The notes under the pieces: generated by a model | The model's database searches: none | What the model was told of the DNA's origin: nothing | Seen by the model: the letters and a program-made list of their open reading frames with translations, nothing else | Program-made: the position numbers and the translations under genes | Assembly: GCF_035917675.1 (NCBI RefSeq) | Contig: NZ_CP109104.1 | Coordinates: forward strand, 6,076,001-6,140,000 | Reading direction: 5' to 3' | DNA length: 64,000 nucleotides | Source: Streptomyces sp. NBC_01775 | GTDB lineage: Bacteria > Actinomycetota > Actinomycetes > Streptomycetales > Streptomycetaceae | Shown: positions 31,235-39,043 of the stretch, piece after piece | Layout of the letters: the number at the start of each line of letters is the position of its first letter | Position numbering within the stretch: the first letter of the stretch is position 1

Positions 31235-32640
31235 GCCGCGGGCCTCCACTCGGGATTGGCCGACTTCCAGTCGCGGGCCGCGAAGGCGAACTGGTCCACC
31301 GCCCGGCGCCACGCCTGCTCGGGGTCGTCGCCGCGCAGCAGGATCGACTGCACCATCGACGCGTCGGCCGGGGGCGGCGCCCACGCCTTGCCCGCCCAGG
31401 GGCAGGGGTTGGAGCGCTTGCCGTCGTAGCGCTTGTTCACGACCGAGCCCATGGCCATGTCGGGGCTCATCGCGTCCGGGACGAGATCCACGATGGTGCG
31501 CACCCAGCCGCCGTGCTTCTTGAGGTACGGGTCGTCCGAGACGCCGATCTCCTCGCGGAGCCGGGCCTTGACCGACTTCAGCGGCGGGACGAGGTGTCCG
31601 GGGACGGTGAGGGAGAACTTCAGCGCGTTCTCCCCGGTGGTCAGCTCCTTGAGGAAGGCCCTGGCCTCGCGTCTGTGCCGGGTGTGCGCGAAGACGCTGT
31701 ACTGGTTCTTGCCGCCGTACGCCAGCCGCCCGGTGCGGAACGGGCCCGCCGGGACCGGCAGGACGCCGGTGACCTCGGCGATCTTCGGGTTCTGCGCGGC
31801 GAGGTTGACGCCGAGCCTGCCCGCCATGGTCGCGAAGGCGGCCTTCCCGGAGATGTAGGTGTTCATCAGGTCCGGGTAGTTGGTGTTGTACGCGCCCTTG
31901 CGCCCGTACCGCATGATCGCGACGTGCCGCTTCACGGCGTCGAGCACCTCGTCCTTGCCGAACAGGACCTCGCCGTCCGGGCCGTAGTAGTCCCAGCCCG
32001 ACTGGTAGACGTACGGGGCGAGGAACTGGGTCGTCATCCCGGGGGTGTTTCCGGCGCCGGAGGAGATTCCGTCGATTCCGTCCCTGCCGTGCAGCTCGCG
32101 CACCGCGCCGAGGAACTGGCCGTAGGTGCGTGGCGGGTCGATGCCCGCCTTGTCGAGCAGGTCCTTGCGGTAATAGAGGACCGAGGCGTTGGCCTGGAAC
32201 GGCATCGCGTAGTCCTCACCCCGGTCCACGATGCGGGTGCCGGGCAGGAAGTCGTCCTCGCCGATCTCCTCGATCATGCCGGTCAGCGGCAGCAGATAGC
32301 CCTTCACGGCCCAGTCGAGGATGTTCGCGGCGGGCGGGGCGAAGACGCCGATGTCGGTGCCGGTCTGCATGGCCGACTGGAGGTACTGGAGCTGGTTCTC
32401 GTCCGAGTACAGCGTCATCTTCACGGTGACGCCGGGATGCCCGCGCTCGAACTTCTCGATCACGGAGCGGTAGAAGGCGAGCGACTTGGGGTCCGACTCG
32501 GTCGTGTAGAAGGGCACGACCTTGCCGCCGGAGGCGGCTCCGGAGCCGCATGCCGAGAGCAGTGCGGAACCGGAGGCGGCGGTGGCGGACGCGGCGGCCA
32601 GCGACAGCAGGCCGCGCCGCGATATGCGAGCGGAGGGCAT
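31231..32640 (-). CDS. ABC extracellular solute-binding lipoprotein (family 1)
   Basis: The 469-residue product begins MPSARISRRGLLSLAAASA, a twin-arginine-like signal, and has a lipobox LLSAC near residue 31. The family 1 binding-protein fold is visible: IEKFERGHPGVTVKMTLYSD, AMPFQANASVLYYRKDLLDK, YISGKAAFATMAGRLGVNLA and GKNQYSVFAHTRHRREARAF. Its ligand is probably an oligosaccharide, but the gene set downstream (CMD and acyl-CoA dehydrogenase) leaves other ligands open. A good promoter lies 165-194 nt upstream. Confidence 0.9.
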   Translation of the reverse strand: MPSARISRRGLLSLAAASATAASGSALLSACGSGAASGGKVVPFYTTESDPKSLAFYRSVIEKFERGHPGVTVKMTLYSDENQLQYLQSAMQTGTDIGVFAPPAANILDWAVKGYLLPLTGMIEEIGEDDFLPGTRIVDRGEDYAMPFQANASVLYYRKDLLDKAGIDPPRTYGQFLGAVRELHGRDGIDGISSGAGNTPGMTTQFLAPYVYQSGWDYYGPDGEVLFGKDEVLDAVKRHVAIMRYGRKGAYNTNYPDLMNTYISGKAAFATMAGRLGVNLAAQNPKIAEVTGVLPVPAGPFRTGRLAYGGKNQYSVFAHTRHRREARAFLKELTTGENALKFSLTVPGHLVPPLKSVKARLREEIGVSDDPYLKKHGGWVRTIVDLVPDAMSPDMAMGSVVNKRYDGKRSNPCPWAGKAWAPPPADASMVQSILLRGDDPEQAWRRAVDQFAFAARDWKSANPEWRPAA

Positions 32641-32804
32641 GGCGGTCCGGGGGAGGAGATGCGAAGGGAGAACGGACGGTGCGGAAAGGGACCGCTCAAC
32701 ATCCCGTGGAGGTGGACCGCCGCAGATCGAGGTACCGGCGCTGGGTAAGACGCAGAGCTCCCACAGCCGCCTCCTCGGATCCTTGTGCGATACAGATGAC
32801 CGTG

Positions 32805-32834
32805 AAGCTATGCGGTGGGCTCATCCGCTGTCAA
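32805..32834 (-). promoter_or_regulatory. sigma-70-type promoter of the ABC operon
   Basis: On the minus strand a perfect TTGACA (32829-32834) and TAGCTT (32805-32810) are separated by 18 nt. Transcription would begin near 32798, leaving a 5' leader of about 160 nt before the binding-protein gene. Confidence 0.65.
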
Positions 32835-33256
32835 AGCAACTACTGGGTGACTTCGGGCCGGCTGGGGAGCACGATTGCACACGGCCCGCAGAACCGGGCT
32901 CAAGTTTCCCCGGCAGAACCGGGCTCAAGAGAGCCGCAACCGTCTTCTGATCCTGAATCCGAGCGCGCTTTCCGGCAGCTGAACACCGCTGCCCGCTCCC
33001 GAACGATTCAGGCGCCGGGGAGGGCGAGCTGTGGTGTCGCGCTCACCACCCCCGGACGCGCCGGTCGTGCAGACCCGGTCCGACGACAGGGCCCCTCATC
33101 GCGAACTGCGCGGAGGGCCAACACGCCGCTACGGGACCGGCGTTGGACCGGTCAGCGGCTGTCTTGCCCCGACCGCCGTTGCCGGAACGCTCATCCAGCG
33201 CCCTGCGGCGGAGAGCCCAACCGGGGCACGAGGGTCGGAGGTGGCTATATCGCCCA
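32835..33256. other. spacer between the ABC operon and the aaRS-homologue cluster
   Basis: No gene is supported. GCAGAACCGGGCTCAAG occurs twice, at 32888-32904 and 32913-32929, 25 nt apart. With the promoters on either side the full intergenic region is 831 nt. It separates two oppositely oriented gene blocks and marks the left border of the cluster. Confidence 0.55.
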
Positions 33257-33284
33257 AAATTCGCTACGACTTGGTCGCGAATTT
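33257..33284 (+). promoter_or_regulatory. inverted repeat upstream of the cluster promoter
   Basis: AAATTCGC (33257-33264) and GCGAATTT (33277-33284) are perfect 8-bp arms with a 12-nt centre. The site ends 15 nt before the -35 box of the cluster promoter, the usual place for an activator. No regulator gene is present in the cluster itself. Confidence 0.55.
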
Positions 33285-33299
33285 GCGTCATAGCGACTC

Positions 33300-33329
33300 T
33301 GGACAGGTCTCGACTCGTGGAGCTAAGAT
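33300..33329 (+). promoter_or_regulatory. promoter of the aaRS-homologue cluster
   Basis: TGGACA (33300-33305) and TAAGAT (33324-33329) form a sigma-70-like promoter with an 18-nt spacer. Transcription would start near 33336, about 135 nt before the first gene. Confidence 0.55.
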
Positions 33330-33413
33330 CAGTCCGAATTTTCATTAACGAATCTCGAATCAGGATAGCTGGCTCGACCCTCACGCGTATTGGATCGATG
33401 TCACTTCAGTGTG

Positions 33414-33428
33414 TCGAGTGACACTCGA
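33414..33428 (+). promoter_or_regulatory. 15-bp palindrome in the leader of the cluster
   Basis: TCGAGTG-A-CACTCGA is a perfect dyad with one central base. It overlaps a second repeat, TGTCACT (33399-33405) with AGTGACA (33417-33423), which could form an alternative hairpin in the RNA. It is a repressor site or a leader hairpin about 45 nt before the first start codon. Confidence 0.5.
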
Positions 33429-33471
33429 AGGCGTTGATGGTCATCATCTGACCGGTGAGAAGGGGCGTTAA

Positions 33472-34608
33472 TTGCTGGGTCCATACGAGGCGCTGGATGA
33501 CGGCCGTATTCGGTTCCGAGGTAATCGCGTTCATGGGCAGATCGATGATGTGAGAAAGATCGAGGCGCCGGTTTCGAGGTTTCGGAGTCGAGTGCAGGAT
33601 CTCGCGACGGACAAATCGTTCGCGAGTATCGCCAAGATCAATCACCGTGTCTTCTCAGCAGCCCATTCGTATTTCGCCGGGCGCGGTGCGCTCTTCACTC
33701 TCCTCCCTCTCATCACGCGCATGATCTCGTCACCCGGGGCGGTGTACGGGAAAGAGGCGATAAGTTACACGTCGGACACTTCCCCCGTCACTCTCTCCTG
33801 GTTCGATCTGCCGGATCCGGCGTTCCTCTCCGAGTCCTCGCAGATCTACCTTGAGCTGGCGTTGGCCCAGCCAGGAGTGGACGAGGTGTACAGCGTGTAC
33901 AACTCCTTCCGGCTGGAGACGAGCGACTTCTCCCATCTCTCGGAGTTCCATCACATCGAATTCGAGGGAAGGGTTCCGCAGGAAGACAATCTGCGCTGTG
34001 CTATCGGCCTGCTCTCGACCGTCCTGAAAGAACTCCTGGAGAAAGAGGAGGAGTCCCTCGCGCATTTCCTGTCGGCGGACAGGATGGCCGAACTGGCGTC
34101 AATGACAGCACCTTCGGCCTACACGCATCTGACCTTCCGCGAGGCGCTCGAACTACTTCATGAGGACACCGGTGAGGACCGGTTCCGTCGCTTTACCACC
34201 GAAGGGACATTCGGGAGCTGGGAGGAGATCCGGCTGACCTGGATCTGCGGTGGTCCCGTGACGGTCAGCCGTTACCCGCTCCTTGAGGTTCCCTTCTACC
34301 ACGCGGAGATCCAGGACTCGGACCCGAAGACCGCCCACAACGCGGACATCATCTGGCCCGGCTACCGGGAGATAGTCGGCAGCGGTGAACGCATCGGCGG
34401 GACCGATGAACTCGCGGCGAAGGCCGAGATATTCCAGCTCCCTCCGCAGGATTACGCACCGTATCTGGAAACGCGCGAGCTGGACGGCTGGCGTCGTAGT
34501 TCAGGGTTCGGCCTCGGCTGGGAGCGTCTTCTCCAAGGCGTGCTGGAGATGCCGGCGATCTGGGATGTCTGCCATTTCCCGCGAACGCATCTCGCGCTCA
34601 AGCCCTGA
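33472..34608 (+). CDS. AsnRS/AspRS-like class II synthetase core without anticodon domain
   Basis: The start is TTG 33472, supported by AGAAGGGG 7 nt upstream. The 378-residue protein matches the class IIb catalytic core. SSQIYLELALAQPGVDEVYS is followed by SFRLETSDFSHLSEFHHIEF, which is motif 2 with the catalytic Arg but SHL in place of RHL. At the end, GFGLGWERLLQGVLEMPAIW and HFPRTHLALKP are motif 3 and the family terminus. The OB-fold anticodon domain of true AsnRS/AspRS is absent. Stand-alone cores of this kind are known to act as amide synthetases, for example archaeal AsnA-type enzymes. It is probably an amino-acid-activating enzyme of the pathway. It opens the cluster. Confidence 0.8.
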   Translation: MLGPYEALDDGRIRFRGNRVHGQIDDVRKIEAPVSRFRSRVQDLATDKSFASIAKINHRVFSAAHSYFAGRGALFTLLPLITRMISSPGAVYGKEAISYTSDTSPVTLSWFDLPDPAFLSESSQIYLELALAQPGVDEVYSVYNSFRLETSDFSHLSEFHHIEFEGRVPQEDNLRCAIGLLSTVLKELLEKEEESLAHFLSADRMAELASMTAPSAYTHLTFREALELLHEDTGEDRFRRFTTEGTFGSWEEIRLTWICGGPVTVSRYPLLEVPFYHAEIQDSDPKTAHNADIIWPGYREIVGSGERIGGTDELAAKAEIFQLPPQDYAPYLETRELDGWRRSSGFGLGWERLLQGVLEMPAIWDVCHFPRTHLALKP

Positions 34609-34654
34609 TCATTCATCAGGAACTCAACGGCATGGAACGGGGAGGGGCACACGC

Positions 34655-35506
34655 ATGACTTTGATCAACGATGAAGAGTTCGAGCAGTTCTTCGAGCCGT
34701 ACGCACAGAACGTGGACGGCTTCTACGAGGCCTCGTACTGGCGGCTCTGCGACGAGGTCGTACGCGAGCTGATGCGGCGTCACCTCCACGTACAGCCGGA
34801 CGAGCATGTGCTGGACGCGGGCGGGGGCACCGGGCGCTGGGCCCGGTGGACCGTTCGCGAGCTCGGGACGCGGGTCACGGTCGCCGACAGGTCGCGCGCC
34901 ATGCTCGATCAAGCGGCCAAGAGCCTCACGGGTGCGGAGGCCGAAGACGTCGCCGGTAAGATCGAGCTTCTGCGCTGCGACATCGAGGACGCTCCGGAAC
35001 TCCCCAGCGATTCCTTCGACGGTCTCGTCAGCATCTACAACATGCTCAGCTTCAACACCGACCCCGGTCAGGCGTTCGCCACGATGCACCGGGTTCTGAA
35101 GCCGGGCAAGCACGGCCTGGTCATGGGTCAGGGGTTCGCCAACGCCCTGGCATCGAAGTTCAACAGGGACCACGCGTCCGCGGACGAGATCCGCAAGCTC
35201 GCGGAGACCTCGATCGTGCAGTGGGCACCGCACGTTCCCGCTCTCCGGGTGTTCTCCGCCGACGCCCTCACCGAGCTGGCGACCCAGGCAGGCTTCGAGG
35301 TACGCGGCGTCTTCGGGGTCACGAGTCTCATCACCCCCGAGCCGGAGGACTTCACCTACCCGTACGAGAAGATGAGCGAGATCTCCAAGTCGCTGGACGA
35401 CCCCGCCATCTTCGAGGCCGCGCTTGAGCAGGAACTCGCCGTGAACGGGCTGCCGGGATGGGCCGATCGCGGGGTGAACCTGATAGTTCACGTGTACAAG
35501 CCGTGA
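34655..35506 (+). CDS. class I SAM-dependent methyltransferase
   Basis: GGGGAGGGG lies before ATG 34655. The 283-residue protein has the Rossmann SAM site HVLDAGGGTGRWARW (motif I), TVADRSRAMLDQA (acidic residue for the ribose) and LLRCDIEDAPELPSDSFDGL with LSFNTDPGQAFATMHRVLKPG (motifs II-III). The C-terminus is family-specific and does not reveal a substrate. It is the second gene of the cluster and overlaps the next methyltransferase gene by 4 nt. Confidence 0.85.
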   Translation: MTLINDEEFEQFFEPYAQNVDGFYEASYWRLCDEVVRELMRRHLHVQPDEHVLDAGGGTGRWARWTVRELGTRVTVADRSRAMLDQAAKSLTGAEAEDVAGKIELLRCDIEDAPELPSDSFDGLVSIYNMLSFNTDPGQAFATMHRVLKPGKHGLVMGQGFANALASKFNRDHASADEIRKLAETSIVQWAPHVPALRVFSADALTELATQAGFEVRGVFGVTSLITPEPEDFTYPYEKMSEISKSLDDPAIFEAALEQELAVNGLPGWADRGVNLIVHVYKP

Positions 35507-36285
35507 CACGAGCGACCGGGCCGACGGCACGCCAGGCGGCGGAGCCGTACGAGTATCTGGCACAGGTCTACGACCGCTGGACCGCCGAGAACCAGTACGA
35601 GGCGTGGTGCGACTTCGTCGAGGAAGAGTGGCGGTCCGGCCCTGTCGAGGTCCGTGAGGTTCTCGAACTGTGCTGCGGGACGGGCACCGTCCTGCGGCAC
35701 CTGGCCGGGCGGGGCTATTCCGTCACGGGCGTGGACCGCTCGGCCCGCATGCTGGAACGTGCGCGGGAGAAGCTGGGCACGCAGATCCCGCTCGTCCGGG
35801 CCGAGCTGCCCGAACTGCCCGCCGACGGCCCGTTCGACGCGGTCCTCTGCGTCTTCGACAGCGTGAACTACCTGAGTGACGAAGACGGCCTCCGGGAGAC
35901 CCTGCGGGCGGCCGGCAGGGTGCTGCGACCGGGCGGCACCTTCATCTTCGACGTCAACTCGCACCGCAAGCTGAGCGAGATGTTCGGGTCGTCGCACTAC
36001 GGCGACGACCTGGCGGACTTCGCGTACGTGTGGCGGAACAGGTTCGAACCTGCCACCTCCTGCTGCGACTTCCTGATCACGTTGTTCGTGCGCGCGCCGG
36101 ACGGCACCTATACCCGGCACGAGGAACACCACCGTCAGCGAGCCTACGACCGCTCCCACCTGGCGTCGCTCGCGAGGAGCGCCGGGTTCTCAGGCGTGGA
36201 GATCCACGACGACTACAGCCGACGCCCGGCGGGCCCGGAGACGCTGCGGGAGACGTGGGTGCTCACCAAGGCACTGGAGGCGTGA
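35503..36285 (+). CDS. class I SAM-dependent methyltransferase
   Basis: GTG 35503 overlaps the preceding stop (GTGA). The 260-residue protein has VLELCCGTGTVLRHLAGRGY (motif I), TGVDRSARMLERARE and DAVLCVFDSVNYLSDEDGLR, then VLRPGGTFIFDVNS. The second half (DYSRRPAGPETLRETWVL at the end) resembles small-molecule N- or O-methyltransferases. It is not a close copy of the preceding methyltransferase, so the two probably act at different positions. Confidence 0.85.
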   Translation: MTRATGPTARQAAEPYEYLAQVYDRWTAENQYEAWCDFVEEEWRSGPVEVREVLELCCGTGTVLRHLAGRGYSVTGVDRSARMLERAREKLGTQIPLVRAELPELPADGPFDAVLCVFDSVNYLSDEDGLRETLRAAGRVLRPGGTFIFDVNSHRKLSEMFGSSHYGDDLADFAYVWRNRFEPATSCCDFLITLFVRAPDGTYTRHEEHHRQRAYDRSHLASLARSAGFSGVEIHDDYSRRPAGPETLRETWVLTKALEA

Positions 36286-37310
36286 GGTTGGACGGGCCCT
36301 GGAACGCAGTGCACCCCGCCCGGCCGCCGAGCCTGCGGCCGGGAGACGTCATCGGTGTCATCAGCCCGTCCTCACCCGGCGCGCCCGTGGCACCGCAGCG
36401 CTTCCGCCGCGCGACCGACGCGCTGCGGGGCATGGGATTCGAGGTCAGGGAGGGAGCGCGGACCTGGAGCACCGGTGACAGCGCGGGCACGCCGCAGGAG
36501 CGGGCCGCCGAGATCAACGGCTTCCTCCGCGACCCCGAGGTGCGGGCGGTCATCGCCACGATCGGGGGGTACACGTGCAACGCGGTCCTGCCGCTGATCG
36601 ATTACGCCGCGCTGCGGCAGGACCCGAAGATCGTGATCGGATACAGCGACATCACGGCGCTGCTGCTCGCCTGCGTGGCCAAGTCGGAGGTCGTGACCTT
36701 CCACGGACCCACCCTGCTGGCGGAGTTCGGTGAGTTCCCGGCGCCCCTTCCGTACACCCGGGACAGTTTCTGCGAGGTCCTGAGCCGTCCCGTGGCCGCC
36801 GGTCCGCTTCGGCAGCCGTCGGAGCGGACCGACCAGTTCCTGCTCTGGGACGCGGAGGACACCCGGGCGCGTGCGCCGGAGACCGCTCCGCCGAGGTTAT
36901 GGATCACCGAGGGGAGGGCCGACGGCCCGCTCCTCGGCGGCAACCTCGAAACCCTGTCCGTACTGGCAGGCACCGAGTACCTCCCTGACCTCCGCGGCGC
37001 GGTCCTGCTGTGGGAGACCTGCGCCACCTCCGTCAGCAGGGTCGATCAGCTGCTGACCCAACTCGGCATGCTGGGCCTCACCGACAGCCTGGCGGGAATG
37101 ATCGTGGGTCAGGGGTTCCGGGCCCCACCGGAGTTCGAAGGGGCACTGCACGCGCACCTGGCCGAGCGGTACGCCGACTGCGGCTTCCCCGTCGTCGTGG
37201 GCGCGCTCGTCGGCCACTCCGACCCCATGCCGACCCTGCCGCTGGGCTGCCGAGTCGTCCTCGACTCGGCGCGAGGGTCTGTCGAGGTGATCGATGCCGC
37301 TGTTCGATGA
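36282..37310 (+). CDS. S66 peptidase, MccF/LD-carboxypeptidase type
   Basis: GTG 36282 overlaps the preceding stop. The 342-residue product has the S66 catalytic triad: Ser122 in VIGYSDITALLLA, Glu223 in PLLGGNLETLSVL and His312 in VGHSDPMPTLPLG. The N-terminus RPGDVIGVISPSSPGAP is also typical. In MccF this family confers immunity to microcin C and aminoacyl-sulfamoyl adenylates by cleaving the amide to the nucleotide; LdcA members trim peptidoglycan. TEGRADGPLLGGNLETL is closer to MccF. Inside a cluster with three synthetase homologues, self-immunity is the better reading. Confidence 0.8.
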   Translation: MRLDGPWNAVHPARPPSLRPGDVIGVISPSSPGAPVAPQRFRRATDALRGMGFEVREGARTWSTGDSAGTPQERAAEINGFLRDPEVRAVIATIGGYTCNAVLPLIDYAALRQDPKIVIGYSDITALLLACVAKSEVVTFHGPTLLAEFGEFPAPLPYTRDSFCEVLSRPVAAGPLRQPSERTDQFLLWDAEDTRARAPETAPPRLWITEGRADGPLLGGNLETLSVLAGTEYLPDLRGAVLLWETCATSVSRVDQLLTQLGMLGLTDSLAGMIVGQGFRAPPEFEGALHAHLAERYADCGFPVVVGALVGHSDPMPTLPLGCRVVLDSARGSVEVIDAAVR

Positions 37311-37767
37311 CGAGGTCAGCGCGTGCGCGGCCCGGCTTCTGGGAGATTCCGGCTTCACGCGGCTGCTCGCGGTGCCGTCCATCCCCGTCAACAGCCCGCA
37401 GGGATTCCGCTATCCCCTCCGGACCAGGACGGCGGACGGGAGCGAATGGTATCTGCGCTCCTGGGGCACCGACTTCCGGACCGTGAGCCGCTCCTGGCTC
37501 CGCCGGGGCCTCTGCGCGTCCTTCTCGCTCGGCTGGGCCGTCATTCCGGAAGGGCAGACCGACCGGCTGCTCATGATCGAGGCCTTCGGGACGGACGGCT
37601 CCGCGACGGCCGCCCGCAAGGAGAGCGCGCTGGACGCCGTCGCGCCCTACGTGTGCCGGACGACGGTGGCGGAGGGCGAGCAGTGGGGCCGTACGACGCT
37701 GCGCATCGCGGCGCTGCTGCGGCCCGGGCCGCGGACCACGGACGGGAGTGCTCCTCGTGATCGCTGA
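37294..37767 (+). CDS. hypothetical protein coupled to the ProRS-like gene
   Basis: ATG 37294 overlaps the end of the peptidase gene by 17 nt, and its own end overlaps the next gene. The 157-residue protein has no recognisable domain, signal peptide or membrane segment. Notable segments are GFRYPLRTRTADGSEWYLRS and DRLLMIEAFGTDGSATAARK. Its tight overlap on both sides suggests a partner of the ProRS-like protein or of the peptidase. Function unknown. Confidence 0.7.
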   Translation: MPLFDDEVSACAARLLGDSGFTRLLAVPSIPVNSPQGFRYPLRTRTADGSEWYLRSWGTDFRTVSRSWLRRGLCASFSLGWAVIPEGQTDRLLMIEAFGTDGSATAARKESALDAVAPYVCRTTVAEGEQWGRTTLRIAALLRPGPRTTDGSAPRDR

Positions 37768-38992
37768 CGCCTACCTCCGTACGCTGGAGGACGCCCGGTT
37801 CGTGCTGCCCGGGTCCTACGGCCGGGGCATCCCGGTGTGGCAGGACGCCGGGCTCCGCGCGGCCCGCCGCCTGGTATCGGCTTTCGAGTCGGCCCTCGGA
37901 CAGTGGTGGTCGCCCCGCACCGTCGAGCACCCCTTCCTCATGCCCGCCGCCGAGTACCAGCAGGTGTTCGACGACTACACGAATGTCTACGAGACCGTCG
38001 TCCCCGAGGCCGGCGGATCCTTCGTGCTGGCACCCGACAACATGCCGGCCAGCGTCGGCTGGCTGCGGGAGCACGGCGGCGAGGATCCGCTGGTGGCCGT
38101 CGGGGGGCTGTTGCGCATGCTGCCCGGCGGGGCCCAGCCGCTCTTTCGCGACCGGCACATCTGGCCGGCCGTCCAAGTGACGCATCTCGTCGGGGAACAG
38201 GACGCCCTGGACGAGCTGGAGCGTCACCGGGCAGCACTCACCCGGCTGCACGAGCTGCTGTGCCTCCCGGTGATGACCGTGAGCACCGGGAGCCTCGCCT
38301 CGTACGGCCGGACGACCTGGCTGATGGTCAGTTGCCTCCCCGACGGGCGTCCCACCGTCACGGCGACGCTCTACGTGATGTCGGGTCACTACCGCGACAG
38401 GCTGCTGGCCGGCAGGGAAGTGATCGATGTCGGCTTCACCGGCAAACTCCTGGCTCTCGTCGCCCTGCACCACCGGGACGCGTCCGGCCTGGTCCTGCCT
38501 TCGGTCCTCGCCGACACACAGGTCGGGGTGCTCGCCGGGGCGGAGGACCGGCGGCTTCGGGAGCGGTGCGCGCAGCAGGCTCGGGGGGACATCCGGGTAC
38601 GGACGGTGGACCCCGGGCCCCGGCAGTCCACCCGCCGGCGCGCCGAGCGGCGGCTGCTGAGGGAGGGCGTTCCGCTCGTCGTCGGGGAACGGCCCGGGGG
38701 CCCGCGCGTCGCGCGCAGACACCCCCTCCGCAGGGCGGACCTCCCCGCCCTGCCGGACCCGGGGACGCTGCGCGGCGAACTCGCCGCACACGACGACCGT
38801 CTCGGACGGACCGCGGCCGACCGGTTCGCGGCCGGCCTCCGGGAGGCGGGACGTCTGGTCGCCCGCTGCGGCGGGTGCGCCGCGACGGGAAAGGAAGAGA
38901 TCTTCGGCCGGACCGTCCCCGAGGTGTCCGCCCGCTGCGGCACATGCGGGGCGCCCGGAAGCGAAGTCCTGCTGGGTGGACGTTTCTACTGA
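37757..38992 (+). CDS. degenerate archaeal-type prolyl-tRNA synthetase paralogue
   Basis: I chose GTG 37757, with GGGAG 8 nt upstream, rather than GTG 37748. The 411-residue protein follows the ProRS layout: LPGSYGRGIPVWQDAGLRAA, SFVLAPDNMPASVGWL (for L-PTSE), PLFRDRHIWPAVQVTHLVGE, PDGRPTVTATLYVMSGHYRD and HRDASGLVLPSVLADTQVGV, which leads into the anticodon-binding fold. The C-terminus CGGCAATGKEEI ... RCGTCG resembles the zinc-binding end of archaeal/eukaryotic-type ProRS. Motif 3 is altered (VGFTGKLLALVALHHRD, lacking the usual G-x-S-x-R), so tRNA charging is doubtful. It may activate an amino acid or hydrolyse or bind a product. Confidence 0.75.
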   Translation: MIADAYLRTLEDARFVLPGSYGRGIPVWQDAGLRAARRLVSAFESALGQWWSPRTVEHPFLMPAAEYQQVFDDYTNVYETVVPEAGGSFVLAPDNMPASVGWLREHGGEDPLVAVGGLLRMLPGGAQPLFRDRHIWPAVQVTHLVGEQDALDELERHRAALTRLHELLCLPVMTVSTGSLASYGRTTWLMVSCLPDGRPTVTATLYVMSGHYRDRLLAGREVIDVGFTGKLLALVALHHRDASGLVLPSVLADTQVGVLAGAEDRRLRERCAQQARGDIRVRTVDPGPRQSTRRRAERRLLREGVPLVVGERPGGPRVARRHPLRRADLPALPDPGTLRGELAAHDDRLGRTAADRFAAGLREAGRLVARCGGCAATGKEEIFGRTVPEVSARCGTCGAPGSEVLLGGRFY

Positions 38993-39043
38993 TCTGCGGA
39001 CGATTTCCACTGAACTCACGTGTACAGCGGGAAGGGGCTCCAC

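Noticed and set aside
36035..36056. GGTTCGAACC-like sequence resembling a tRNA T-arm
   Set aside because: It lies inside a methyltransferase gene, and no acceptor stem or other tRNA arms surround it.
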